Assembly (NCBI RefSeq): GCF_018873765.1
Contig: NC_057925.1
Span: 59,408,970 to 59,472,969 of the forward strand
Source of the DNA: Telopea speciosissima
Lineage: Eukaryota > Streptophyta > Magnoliopsida > Proteales > Proteaceae
Length of the DNA stretch: 64,000 nucleotides
Direction: 5' to 3'
Part shown: in pieces, positions 1 to 12,000 of the stretch
How the letters are laid out: each line of letters begins with the position of its first letter
How positions within the stretch are numbered: the stretch's first letter is position 1
Made by a program: the position numbers and the translations under genes
Notes under the pieces: generated by a model
What the model was told of the DNA's origin: nothing
What the model saw: the letters and a program-made list of their open reading frames with translations, nothing else
The model's database searches: none

Positions 1-3000
1 CCCAGGCACGAGACCCAAACCTGGTTTGAGCAGGTCACCCGACCCAAATTTTGACCCAACAATTGACCCGATTTGGTTGAACCGGTCAGCTTGACTGGTT
101 TGATCGGTTGTGTGTGATATCACGAGCCGGATTCAAACCGCGCGTGAGAGGGAGCTTGAGGTCCCTGTTTTTTTTCGCTATGCTTGTTTTTTCGAGGGCT
201 ACGCAATGGTATGCCTCACTTGCTTCAAATGTGACATCTAGGACCCGCAGTGAGCAATTTCTGTGTTTTTACAATTTTTGAAAGGTATGTACCTGCATTT
301 TTATTTCTATCATTTATGAGGCATACATTTGCAATAGTGTAACCTGATACAATGCAGAACAATAGTTTTTCTTTAAGGAATTGTTGAGTGTGATAATATT
401 CATGTATTGAATTGTTTGAATTTACAAACATCCCATGGCTGCATCATGAGTAATTGGGTACTCTAATAAGGTCAGATGGAATCCACCAAAGTGGTAAAAT
501 CTAATTTTATTAGAATGCCCAATAACTTAAGGTTTATTCTAAGAGCAGCAAAGAGTGGTGATGCTCACCCAAAGGTAGCATCATCCAAGACCAAAATAAT
601 AAACACACACACATAGGGAGAGACTAGCCTAGGAATAATTGTTTACCCAAAGGTGACAGCTCTTTCATAGGTTGGTACTGTTCCGCGGTAATTGCAAAGT
701 ATTGAGTGGACCAGTACATTTCAAAACCCAAAGGTTAGGGATGTAGATTCGGTTGACACTCTCGGCTATGTGCTGATACATTGTATTGTATAACCAGCAG
801 AGTGTGAAGAGGACCAGTGCATTTCAAAATCCAAAGGTTAGAAATGTAGTTCCGGTTGATACTCTTCTGGTTTTATAAACTAGTTCATTATAAACTAGCA
901 TGGACCTTAGGTTATGGGTATTAACAATACCCAATACTTAAATTAGCGAAAGGTATTGATTGTGCATGAAAAACCTTATACATAAGAATTAGTTAAGGTG
1001 CTAGAAAATATACTATACTGCACGTGCTTGTAAGAAAGTTCATTACTATAGGTGATTAGCTGTGGTTTTTCATTTATGGAAACTATAGAGGAATGAGGCG
1101 ATGACCACCACAGTGGCACATCAATTTCCTTTGCAGTTCGGCCATGGCAGCAAAGTTGGTAGTACATGCTTAGGAGAGTTGCTACCCAAGTTTAAAGAGA
1201 TTAGGCATGCATATGCAAGTATAGGAAGGATAAGCACCCTGGGGCTCTTTATGCCCAAAAGTGATAGGACTAATGTGGTCACTTTTGGTTTTATGGGAAG
1301 TACGGCTTAATGAAAGCTTAAACACATCTTATGCCCAGAGAGGGGAAGATATGCTCGGATTGTGTTGCTCGTAAATTATGTGGCTTTCAGCATCAGCTTG
1401 TCTTTTATGGGGTGTTTGTTACACATCCTAGTTATGCTCCCATGGGCAATAGTGCGCGTTTATCTATTTAGTAGTGACTAGAACTTGTGTACGCTATCCT
1501 GACTGAGTAAGGTCTAGGCAATGAATGTGGACCACTGCATCTTAGGAAGTATAGGTTATGAATGTACACTAGACTAAAATCCTTGGCTATTACGCTAATT
1601 TGTTTTGTTATAACCGACACAGTCTTGACACTGGATAATTATTGAAGTTATGGGTGTGGCAAATGCTAGTTATTGATTTGATATTCTGTTTGACAGGATG
1701 CCACCCACCAAAGAAAAGTCGATTGTAGATGATAATTTCAAGATGCAAAACTGTAATACCTGTGCCTTAGATTCTTCCCAGCACACTGGAAATCGCACTC
1801 GAGTAGGAAGTAAGAAGACGCGCTTGAGTGCACGAACATATAGGGCTATCATGAGGGCACATGCAGCGATTTTTAAAGGACCCAAAATGCCGAGACCATT
1901 GATAATGAGGGATTGGCCACCTGGGTGCGGACCAATTTAGAAAATCCTCTCTGACGTAGTGGATAAGTCGGACTCACCTTACTATACTCCGAGGTCCCCA
2001 CCAAGAGATGAGGCCGACTCTGAGGAAGTAGATAGACCAGAATCACCATTCTACACTCCCAGGTCTCGTGACCATTCACCACAGCCCTCAGAATATGAGT
2101 TTTTGTTTCATGATCAAGGGGTGAATGGGAGGTGAAGGTCTTAGTGAGAGATGAGGATATGAAAATATAGAAACCATATAGGAGCCATTGAGAACTTTTA
2201 AACCATTCTGTTCATGTTTCTTTTATTGTTTTGTTTTTATTAAAACATGTAGTTTTGTTTAAATTCAGGAGAATTTTGTTTTACTTGGATAAGGATTTAT
2301 ATTTTTTTTTTAATAAAGTTGGCTATCCTCATCAGTTGGTTCTTTTATTTGTTTTGATCATATAATTGATGATTGCATAAATTGTTATTCTCTCCCATAG
2401 TTTAATCAGTCACAGATTATACTAGGACTTGCGCAAATAGATAACCTAGCCAGACAGAGGTTAGGACGGGCCTATAGAGGAAGGTATTATTGATACTTAG
2501 CCTTTAAAGTATTAGGGAAGTGTGTTGACTGCATCAAGGGAAAGATGGTAACTTTCAGAAAAAAAATTAGTCCCACAGTGCTTGGAAGTGTCACGAAAGT
2601 AGTGGTGATGCTAGTCAACACTTGAGAAGGAAGTAAATTAGAAAATCCTAAGTTTAGGTTGAGATTTTGGGGTACGTATGATATTTTAAACTATAGTTTT
2701 CGAACAAGTAAATTAAAATACCCCATCTGACACAACCAAGGACTACCTGAGAACCTATCCTCTCAAATTTTACAATCCAAGGTGGGTGATAGCAGGATAT
2801 TTCGTAAGATCGTAGGGTCATAGATTTGACACTCAAGCTCAGAGAGTAGAATTAATAAGATCACTTGTGCAAACTCTCTTAAGGTTGAGGGTAAAGTGTC
2901 TGCGTTTGTGAGATGGTTGGAAGGGTTTAGGATGAAATGGTGTTTGAAAATTAATTGAGTTTCCTTAAGGGTACAAGGTTGTTGCATCAAAGCTGTTTGT

Positions 3001-3290
3001 TTTAAAACCAATATTGGCCTTCAGGGGAAGGCAGAACACCACAATACAAGACAGTACCGAAGTTTTCCACTGAGAAGGAAAGGGTTTGATTACAAGGAAG
3101 CCTTTCTATCTTTTAGACTCATTATTGTAGCACCCAAACCGTGGAGTCACATGTGTAGGAAAACTGGTAAGCCACCACCAACCTAGTAAGTTGAACTGCA
3201 ATGATCAGGTAGAGTGAGTTCACATGCCTCAGCATAAGTGTTTTGAGGAGGAAAAGGAAGGGCTATCGAATTCATAAGATGTCGGAATCA
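1..3290. other. Gene-free, decayed repetitive DNA
   Basis: I see no supportable gene here. Short open frames occur but none resembles a known family. A stretch of about 59 bp beginning with gaccagtacatttcaaaacc (709-768) recurs imperfectly at 812-870, about 103 bp further on, and a weaker third version starts near 1529. The stretch lies directly upstream of reverse-transcriptase remnants in the same orientation, so it may be the decayed 5' part of that Copia element; this is inference. The 5' LTR is not recognisable in the window. Confidence 0.45.
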
Positions 3291-3299
3291 CTGTAAGAA

Positions 3300-4250
3300 C
3301 TAAAACATGCTGCAGATTATGACTTCGTATGGTTCTGTTAAGCGTGAGCAATTGGCAATTGCATCCACCAGAAAACTACTAGGGGTAGGTTCATCTTCTG
3401 TGTGCCCTATGTAGATGATATACTGCTAGCCGACAGTGATCTTAACCTATTTTGGGAGACCAAACAGTTTATTTCCTGCGATCATGAATTGAAAGACATA
3501 GAAATAAAAGTACACCTATGTACTTGGTTTCGTGGTAAGTGATGGTAAGTCGTGTGGAAAGGAAGACTGTCTTAGGTTACCACAGAGAGCTTATATTAAC
3601 AAGATCTTGTTGAGGTTTGACTTATCCAATGATGTGGGAGGATGCACTTATCCACAAGGGGGACAACTTGAACGAGGAATAGTGTTCAAAGGAGTTTCTT
3701 GAGAGTGATTCCATGAAGGACAGGCCTCATGCTTCAGCTGTGGTCAGGTTGATGTATGCACAGGTGTGCACTCATCTTGATATTGCATTCGTAGTTAGCA
3801 TTCTTGGGAGCTTTTCAGTCTGATGTAGGACTGGGTCTTTGAACCGCAGCTAAGAAGGTGGTGCGGTACTTACTGAGTGCCAGAGATTTTGGGCTAGTCC
3901 ACGAGAGAGATGACTGACTTGGTGTAGCCGGATAATCAGATTCAGACTCCAATGGTTGAACTGATGACATGGAATTGATCTCTGGTGGTGTCAACTTGGT
4001 GGTTGGAGGAGTTCTATAGAAAAATGGAAAGGTGTAAAGCAGACCGATATTAGACTGTTGTTGCTCTACCCACCATGTAAGAAGCGTGATGACGATTTTG
4101 AGGCGATCGAGCGGGCTGTTTGGTTAGGCTTTTCACTGCAGAACTAAAGGTTGCTAACTCTGTCCCTAAACCCTTGTGGTGGTGGTAAGACAAGAGTTCT
4201 GCAGTTGTCTACCCAAAAGAACATCGAAAGGCAAACAGTTCAAGGCGAGT
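3300..4250 (+). mobile_element. Decayed Copia pol remnant (RT and RNase H part)
   Basis: Fossil of a Ty1/Copia retrotransposon. Translated pieces show the reverse-transcriptase core YVDDILLA near 3409-3438, an AYINKIL-like motif near 3590, and RNase H connection motifs near 3750-4100 (a GLMYAQV.TH.DIAF-like stretch, then AAKKVVRYL). The order and orientation agree with the 3' LTR at 5225. The reading frame is broken many times, so this is an old copy. Between 4250 and 5224 lies non-coding element sequence with no gene. Confidence 0.7.
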
Positions 4251-4679
4251 AGGGACAAAGTATTTTCCTGTCCGAGAAGAGGTGACTAAGGGAGAGGTCG
4301 ATGGTGTTTACGTCACTATTGTGCAGTTGGTGACTGAATCTTTTTCTAGGGTTTCATTCAGCAGGGTTTTTCTCTGAGGTCATATTTTCAGGAGACCAAC
4401 TAGTATAGTACAAGCAAAAGTCCCTAGATTCATGGAGGTATAGAACAACATAGTACTTGTCATGTTTGTTTGGGTGATGGCAGTGTGATTCCCGAGGTTT
4501 AGTGGGAGTCTGTATTGTTTTGACAATTATGACTATTATGTTCATGATATGTCGTTTTGTGGGAGTTTGTTGCTCCCCTTTTGACTGTTATTTTAACTCT
4601 TTATTTGACCAGTGATTTCTTTATTTCCTGCCATCTTGATGCATTTATTGGTTATGGTTTCTTTGTATATTATTGTATG

Positions 4680-4920
4680 ACATGTCTTATATGTACACAA
4701 TGGCGATGTTTAGCCAAGGTTTTTACGATGGCGGTATTTAGTCAAAGGTAACACAATGGCATTTAGCCATAGGCAATATTTAGCCAAAGATAATGAAGTG
4801 GCAATTAGCCATAGGCAGTTTAAAGCCAAAGTTCTTTAAGATTGGCAGATAAGCCATGGGCGGTAAGCCAAAGTATGGTGTTAACTCCAGTTCATGGTGG
4901 TTTAGCCCAAGTATGAGTTA
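4680..4920. repeat. Degenerate 'tttagccaaagg' motif cluster
   Basis: A short motif of the form atttagcca(a/t)agg recurs about nine times in roughly 230 bp, alternating with 'ggcgatg', 'ggcaata' and 'ggcagat'-like spacers. It sits between the Copia pol remnant and its polypurine tract, so it is probably a diverged short tandem repeat in the untranslated 3' part of that element. Confidence 0.5.
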
Positions 4921-5224
4921 ATGTCAAAGTGTACTACCTGTGAGGATTTTCAAGGTAGAGGACCTACGAGGAAATGAGCATTTAGTTGCTGATCACTTGT
5001 TATGCTCTTGTTTCCTTGTTAATATGTTTACCCAAAGCGATTCGAGTTAATAGATCGTTTGTGGCTGTAATGACAGAAAGTTGTATGCCGTATATTGAGG
5101 CATATCTTCTGATGTCGTTCGACACAAGTGGGTATTAATAAGAATCAAAGTAATTTTGAGTGAAAATGGGGTTTTGGCCAATTCCAATAAAGATATGTGT
5201 ATTAATTTTGTCCAAGTGGGAAAT

Positions 5225-5589
5225 TGTTGGGTTTTGGGCTTCATTAATGTATTTTATCTTTATTGGGCCCATAAGGTAAATATTGATAATTCACTCTAGG
5301 TTTAAGTCTGGGGTATATCTGACCTTACACATTGTGGGAGTGTGATTAGGGTCAGGGAGAATATTATATAATCAACCCTAAGGTCCCCACAGCTGTTACT
5401 TGTTATTTTTGTATTCCTACTCACGGGAGAAAGAGTGAAAAGGCTGTGGAAGGCTAAAGGGAAGGAAAAGCTTGGGGATCGACTACAGCCGCCATTAAAA
5501 CAAGGTATGTTATTTATGATTCTCAATTTATGGTGTTTCAAGTCTATATGGGCACGCGTATGATCGATTGGGATTCTCAAATCCCTACA
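5225..5589 (+). repeat. 3' LTR of the decayed Copia element
   Basis: A classic Copia polypurine tract (ccaagtgggaaattg) ends at 5225, directly before TGTTGGG, the usual start of such LTRs. The repeat runs about 365 bp and appears to end at ...ATCCCTACA (5589), where a LINE-type RNase H frame on the other strand starts abruptly. No matching 5' LTR is present, so the pair cannot be used for dating. The exact 3' end is inferred. Confidence 0.6.
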
Positions 5590-6150
5590 CTCACAACTCA
5601 CGTATCTCCTCAATCAACCATAGAGCATCCCACGTGATCTGATATCGACCCACAATCATTTGAATAGCCACAAGGGAGTCCAAGCGAACCTGAACTTGGG
5701 ATAGCTCCATCGCTCTTGCTTTTAACAATCCACACTTGATTGCATGAAGTTCAACATTAACCACATTGGTCTCCTTCACACCATCCGCTAGAGCAAAAAC
5801 TGGTTTGCCCAAGTTATCTCTACCAATGGCCCCATATCCACCCATCTCATTCTTCACTGATCCATCACAGTTTAAAGCAACCCAGCCAAGGGGAGGCCGG
5901 GAGGGGGAGGCCAAGTATAGGTGGTTGCCATAGGTCGTGAATAGGTTACCCGGATACCCCATTTATAAAAAAATTCTCTATTATTTTTGTTGTCAAGAGC
6001 CAGATATGGAAGATCAGAAAACTTGCCTTGAGTATCCAAGACAATGTGATGAAGCACACCCTCTGGAGAATTGGCTTGTTGTTGAAAAGCTCTTGCATTC
6101 CTCTCTTACCAAATACAGTAGACAACGACAACAAAGTTGAACTTGCAAAC
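5590..6150 (-). mobile_element. LINE-type RNase H fragment
   Basis: The minus strand encodes a 123-residue open frame (5962 down to 5591) with a plant RVT_3-type RNase H domain. Motifs include GWVALNCDGS with the first catalytic Asp, GGYGAIGRDNLGKP, ELHAIKCGL with Glu, and VRLDSLVAIQMI with Asp. These are typical of the RNase H tail of L1-like LINE ORF2 proteins. Related sequence continues upstream in another frame to about 6150 (LPYLALDNKNN). The domain ends at the Copia LTR edge, so the Copia element probably inserted into it. It could instead be a stand-alone RNase H-like host gene, but the missing N-terminal part makes a LINE relic more likely. Confidence 0.6.
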
Positions 6151-6354
6151 ACTATTCACTAAGGGATCACCCTTAAAGTGATTAACAACACAACCTTTTC
6201 CCAACTTAATGGGGTCAGATACATGGATCCTAGTAGAGAAAAATAAATTAATATAGAAGAATTAAAAGGAAGGGGCACACAACAACAACACAAACTCTAG
6301 GGCATCAACCCTTCTTAGCTATGTATCACCTCTTAACTGTCCAACATCTAGGCA

Positions 6355-6760
6355 TCGATTTGGGATTTATTACAACAACAACAATATCACAACATTAAAG
6401 TCCAACTAAATGAGGTTGTCAATATGGATCTTTGCTCTCCACTCGGCTCTATTAGAAATCATGTCAAGAACAAGGCCTAAGCTAAGCTAGTCTTCATTCG
6501 TCACTTCTCCCGTGGTAATCTTAGGTCTACCCCTCGTTCTTTTGACTCCCTCAATTTGAATTAGGTCACTCCTCCGAACTAGGGCATCCGAAGGCTTTCG
6601 TTGAACATGACCATGCCACCTCAAATGACTCTTCCAAGTTTATCATGAATTTGGAGTTACTCCCACCCCAACTCTAATGTGGTCATTCCTTCCTTTATCC
6701 TTCCTAGTTTCCCACATATGCATCTCAGCATCCTCTTCTCTGCAACACCACAACCCAACA
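6355..6760 (-). mobile_element. RTE-type LINE 3' end
   Basis: Reading the minus strand gives pieces of the C-terminal region of an RTE-clade LINE ORF2: RMLR, a WFGH-like 'AWSCS/GMVMF' region, a DLIQ.EG.KR.RGRPK-like region, and a final D.I-type end. The 3' end, at about 6370, carries the TTG-type trinucleotide repeat (seen here as acaacaacaac) usual for plant RTE elements. The frame is interrupted repeatedly. Only the 3' end is present, as is common for 5'-truncated LINEs. Confidence 0.5.
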
Positions 6761-7299
6761 TTCCTTTTTAGTAGGAACTTTAGTAATCATGACCTCATAT
6801 GATTGCTTAATTAATTTCATCATATTTCAAATATTATTAATAGTTTTTTACTTTATTTTACAATCAAATCTTTTTTATTTAGAAAGTATAATAAATTTTA
6901 AACATTAAAATATAAGGGAGAGGGTAAGCAAGTGGCACAGAGAAGCACACCGGTGAAGAACGACGAGATGGTTTTTTCATCCATGAAGGCAAATAGGTCA
7001 TTTCATGTAAGGAGAGAGTTAGAGAAGGTGCTAGTGTACCCTTTGCGGTCAGCTCAAAGAATATTTTATTAAAAACATGCATCAAACCCTTACATGGTTT
7101 ATTTTATGTATTTATTTATCATTTTATTTCTTTTATCTCGATCATGTGGGTCTTATGTGGAATTGTGGATGATACCATTCTCCACGTGCATTACCATTAG
7201 TGTGGCATGAGAGATTTTTCGCACATTGGTGGCGTGGTAAGCTTATCCTTTATGTTATAATTTGAATTTTGACACATTACAAAATCTCAAATATTTAAA

Positions 7300-7465
7300 A
7301 GAAAAAATGTTTTCTATACCTGAGCATGGTCTGTACCAGTGTCCCCTAGTGTCTATCTCTCTCCTCCCAAATGAAATGACTTCTCTACACCCTATTGGGA
7401 GAGGAGGAAGAGACATATGGGGCACTGGCGTAGGCCATGCTCCCGGACAGAAAATATCATCCCCA
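7300..7465. mobile_element. MITE family A, copy 1
   Basis: A palindromic element of about 165 bp. The left arm begins near gttttctatacctgagcatg and the right arm is its imperfect inverse, ending ...catgctcccggacagaaaat. The same arms occur in a second copy at 41041-41208, which has a clear 9-bp target duplication. This copy is more diverged and its target duplication cannot be read. It lies about 0.5 kb upstream of the inferred OTU-gene first exon. Confidence 0.7.
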
Positions 7466-7598
7466 AAAGTTCAAGTTGACCTGAACCTGCCCGAGCATAG
7501 CCCTGGTCCGGTCTATGCTGGCCCAATATTACACTATTGGGCTGGGCTGTTCTCTGCTCGGCCCAGCTGTGTAGAAGGCGGATTGAAGATTTTACACA

Positions 7599-7746
7599 GT
7601 ATTAAAATCCTTCGCAGCGCCGATGGGGCGGCGGTGCATATCCGGCAGCACAGCAGAGGCTATGTGTGCCATGTGTGCCAACTGGCCTCTGCTGTGTAGT
7701 CGGATGTGCATTGTCGCCCTGCCGATAGTGCAGAGGACCCTGGTCC
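7599..7746. mobile_element. MITE family B, copy 1 (9-bp target duplication)
   Basis: A 148-bp element flanked by perfect 9-bp direct repeats ttttacaca (7590-7598 and 7747-7755). The two arms form a long imperfect inverted repeat around a centre near 7670 (cagcagaggc ... gcctctgctg). A second copy lies at 39435-39573 with similar ends and its own 9-bp duplication. The duplication length and long arms point to a Mutator-like non-autonomous element. It sits in the presumed promoter of the OTU-domain gene. Confidence 0.8.
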
Positions 7747-7789
7747 TTTTACACACCCCCAACCCCACCCCAATTAAAAAAACAAAAAA

Positions 7790-9026
7790 ACCCCAACAAC
7801 CAACGTCGAGAAGTGTCCATGAATGACTTCTGGCTTCTCGAAGAACACCTGAATCGGAGATTTCTTTCCTTCAGCAACACAGATCGAAGCGAATAACCAT
7901 ACAGAGAAAGAGTAGAGGACTTATTGAAGTATCCAACTCGAAATTTTCTTTATTTATACTCAAGGATATCAGGTATTGGTTCCTTCAGATCCTTCTACTT
8001 CTCTCTTCGAATCTCTAACTTATCTCGCTAGACTCTATTTCTTATGCTTTTTTTCCCCTCGTTCTTTCAGCTATTTTTTTTCATTCACCCTGTTATTGTT
8101 TCTCCGTGCCATTTGTAGAACAGGTTATGTTCCATTTCCCGTCATATTTTCCCCTGTATTCTTTATCATTTATTTTCAATATGTTCCGATTCAAAAGTTT
8201 GTGTTGCTGTTAAATTTCCTGTGTGGTTCTCTGATTTTGGAACATCTATGAATCTTCATAAAATTTTAATTTACTGAATTCTGCAATCTACATTTGGTAC
8301 ATGCATTCATGTTTTTTTTTTTTTGGTGAATTGCATCCATGTTTTTTTCTTCCCCTGTAGCCATATTGTTTATATACAGGATGAATGTGGAGGACCCGAT
8401 GATCCTAACCATGTGAAAAATTATACCTCGTCTCTCTGAATTTAAATAGGTTGATTAGCAGGGGAGCAAAAGGTGAATTTGTTTGATTTATTTCATATCT
8501 ATATATGACTACATAGTACCCAGGTCTGATTGACCTAAGGGTTTTGAAGGGAGAATTGAAAGGAAAACTGTATTTATGTATATGTGTATGCATGTATGGC
8601 TTGAGTTATCATTGGGCAGACTAAATGTACAAACAGAAAAATTTATAAGTTTCAATGATTTGTTAGTAAGAGTGTATACATGAATAATAGCACTTTCAAT
8701 GTGTGATACATTTGAGATAGGGAGAGATGTTGAGCGAGGACGGGGAAATGGTGTGTGTGTGTGTGCGGGGGGGGGGTGTAATGTGTGTTCGCATACCAAA
8801 AAGAATGACAAAACCAGTTAGGAAAACATGGTGACAGTCATGATTAGAATTTGTATATGTTTTGTCTGAATGGATATTCATGCATGAGTATGTATTCTGG
8901 AATGAGATCAGTTAGAAAGTTTCATGATTGTATATGTGGGACATGAATTTATGTACACTTGTTGATTAGTTGTCTATTTGATGTGATCAGTTCTGAAGAG
9001 CTGCTTATACTTCTTGCTATGTCATC
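7790..9026 (+). promoter_or_regulatory. Inferred 5' UTR and leader intron of the OTU gene
   Basis: Between the MITEs and the start codon at 9027 there is no coding sequence. A likely non-coding first exon ends at 7972 (atatcag|gtattgg), followed by a T-rich stretch typical of a plant intron. A plausible acceptor is ...gatgtgatcag at 8990. A TG/G-run microsatellite lies at about 8750-8777. Transcript data would be needed to fix the leader; this is inference from splice-like signals. Confidence 0.35.
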
Positions 9027-12000
9027 ATGATAAGTTGTTCTCCTATCACTACATGCGTGAAACATGTTGTCTACCTTAGTAGGTATGCTGGAAAGCAAAA
9101 GACTGCTCAAGTTTATGCTATGGTGTCTCAATCACAATCAAACACATGCTGTTTTTATTTCCATGGCGGTCACTCCAAACCTAGATATGCTGGTTTGACC
9201 ATCTCTGCGAACTTTTGTTCCCAAGCACTGAGGGGAAACTCTCTTTCATCTAGCTTCTCCAAATGGAGGAGAAACTGGCATCCATTAACTATCAAAAGCT
9301 CAGCAAATTCTTCAGGACGGAAGATGTCATGTCTAGGGATTTCATCACCATGTCAAAACATTTGTTTAAGGCTTTTGGTGCCAAGACGAGAAATGTGTGC
9401 CAAAGTCAGGTGGAATTTCAGACCCACATCTCCGCAGCAAGGAGGTACCTCTGCAGGCCTGATTTTTGGCTTGCTGGTTTTCTTTTCAAGTTCCAACCCA
9501 ATATATGCTGCAGTGGCCAAAAGGAAGAAGGATCACGAGGATGATTATGAGTCTTCTGTGACCACTTCTTCACATGGGAAGAAAGTTTACATGGACTATT
9601 CCATCACAGGTGAGCAAATATTTTCTTTTCTTGCCTTTATCAGTGGTGGATTTAATTGATTTATCTTTTGTTTGCTGCAGGCATTCCTGGAGATGGGAGA
9701 TGTTTGTTCCGCTCAGTGGCACATGGTGCTTGTCTACGATCTGGTAAACCATCTCCTAGTGAGAGCCTTCAGAAAGAATTAGCAGATGAATTGCGAGCCA
9801 GAGTATGTTTTTCTATGCCCTTCACTATTATCATAATAAATCAATTTTTGTACTGATATTCATTTGTATAACAGTATAAGTACTAAGTGGGTTGTTAGTG
9901 GATCACCATGTGAGGATGTAAACCTGTGAGCTTTCATCTCATGACAGTGAAATTAACCTATCTAAGCAAGCTGGTATCTTTTGAATGTTTGGTGTTGCCA
10001 CTGGTTTTGCCTTTTCTGATGAGATCAGCAACTCAAGTAGGTTTTACTTTGATACCGATTGTTCAATTATACAGCCAATTTTGACAGTAATGTGACTCTA
10101 TGTTATAAGGGTGGGCTGCCTAATAGACTTAGAGACCAAATTTTGCCTACTAAATTCATTGTCTTTCCCGACATATTGGATACTATACATATATTTACTT
10201 TTATTTTTTTTTTTTTTTTGGGGGGGGGGGGGGAACCCACCCACCACCACCAACTCCACATTCTTTTGTCTTGCACATACAGTGCATGCACCTTTTATTT
10301 TTATTTTTATAGGTAGACCTTGAAGACTGTTGGATTCATGACCCCTTAATTGTGAGGTGTTGGTCCTTGCCGACTGAGCTACCTCCTTGTGCCAATTAGT
10401 TATTATCAAGGTTCGAGATTTCGGTTTTCATTAGGGTCGTAACCACAATATTTCGGGCTTCAATGAAAATTCGCCCGGAACTTTGCATGTTTTGGCTGGC
10501 CATTTCAGTGGTCAAATGGCCATATTTTAGGAACCTTAATTAAGCATCTCTAAGCATATTTGAACCTTTGGATTGTAAAAAAATACACCCAAAATGGTAG
10601 TTTAGTTTTGTACCCTAGGTTGGTCGTGTACACCTTACCCTGCTTTATACTTTCTCTTCTTTTTTCTTTTTTTTTGAGTTTTCCCATATAAAAGCTGAAA
10701 CCACTCGAAACTCAGGAAATGAATTGAAATTGTCAACTCATTTCGCTCAGAAGAATGCTTTTATATGTACTGTTTTGTATTGTTCCAATCATAAAATACC
10801 GAAACCGAGTCGACTGCAAAATTTTGGCTGAAACTACGAAATATCGGTTGAAATTATGCATACCTAGTGAGTTGACCTGCATTTCATGTTGACCTTTGTT
10901 GAAACCAATTTCTCCCCCCCCTTGAAATCTTAGTTGTTTTGACCGAAATTTCGAACCATGGTTTTTACTCCAAGGGGGGTATCTCAATTGACAAAGAACC
11001 AACACCTTACAATTTAGAGGTCATGAGTTCAAGTCTCGTTAGGCCTACCTATAAAAAAAAAAACCCCAGAATATAACATAAATTAACAACTTTCTCATTT
11101 TACAATTAAAGTAATCAAGCTTATGCAATGCTTAGAAATTGCCTTGACTACACTGGATGGTGCTCTGACCTCCCATTTTTTTGGGTGAGAGCAGTGATTA
11201 GATGTACATGAGTTTTGAGCCATGACTATCAAACAATGTTGGAGCCATGGCCATGGTTGTTGTCATTGTTGTCAACATGGTTAATTGAGCAACACACTCA
11301 CACAGGTAGTTGGCAGTATAATAAGATGACTTGACAATTGAGCAGTTCTTGTATATGTTAAATGTTTCAAGGTTGTTTCAATGGTTCAAATTGTTGGTCT
11401 TTTGGATTAAGCGTTTACCGCTACACTAAAATAATTGGTATCAGAGCCAAGGTCGCAGGCTCGAGCCACTTGGCAAACTCTGAGGGGGGAATTGTTGGGC
11501 CTAGAAGGTCAGTGTCTCCTTGCGACATTGGGACTAACCACCCCGCCTTGCATAAGGAAATAAAGTTGCACTCTTACACCCTCACTACCACCAATTGGTT
11601 TTTGTATCGCGGTGAATGCTTGATCCGAAAGACCCCTACTATTTGAGGAGTCTTGAAGAATAGAATCCTTTATGCGTGGCTTGCAGTTGAAGTACAGCTG
11701 TTAGGCGAAGAATAAGAGAGCTGCAATTAAAGGGGCAGTGTTTGTGCAACAGAATTGAAAAAGAACACACACACACATATTAAAGTGTGCTTGTGTGCTA
11801 CGTGTTCATTGTCATAAAGATCATGTTGCTGCTATGATTTCTGAGATCTAAGAGTGTGATCATTGTGCACGTGCTGCTATCATGAATTGAAGATCTTATA
11901 TGGTTCTGCTATGCATTCTCTGATATGATGTTGAAGACTTGGAGTTATTTTGATTTGAGAAGGAAGAGGTGCTGCTGTTCCATTACTGAAACAAATTTCA

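Noticed and set aside
7262-7699. 145-codon open frame upstream of the OTU gene
   Set aside because: It runs through both MITEs and owes its length to their GC-rich arms; no domain is recognisable.
9263-9544. 93-codon frame overlapping OTU exon 1
   Set aside because: It is a shadow in another frame of an exon supported by splice phase and family similarity.
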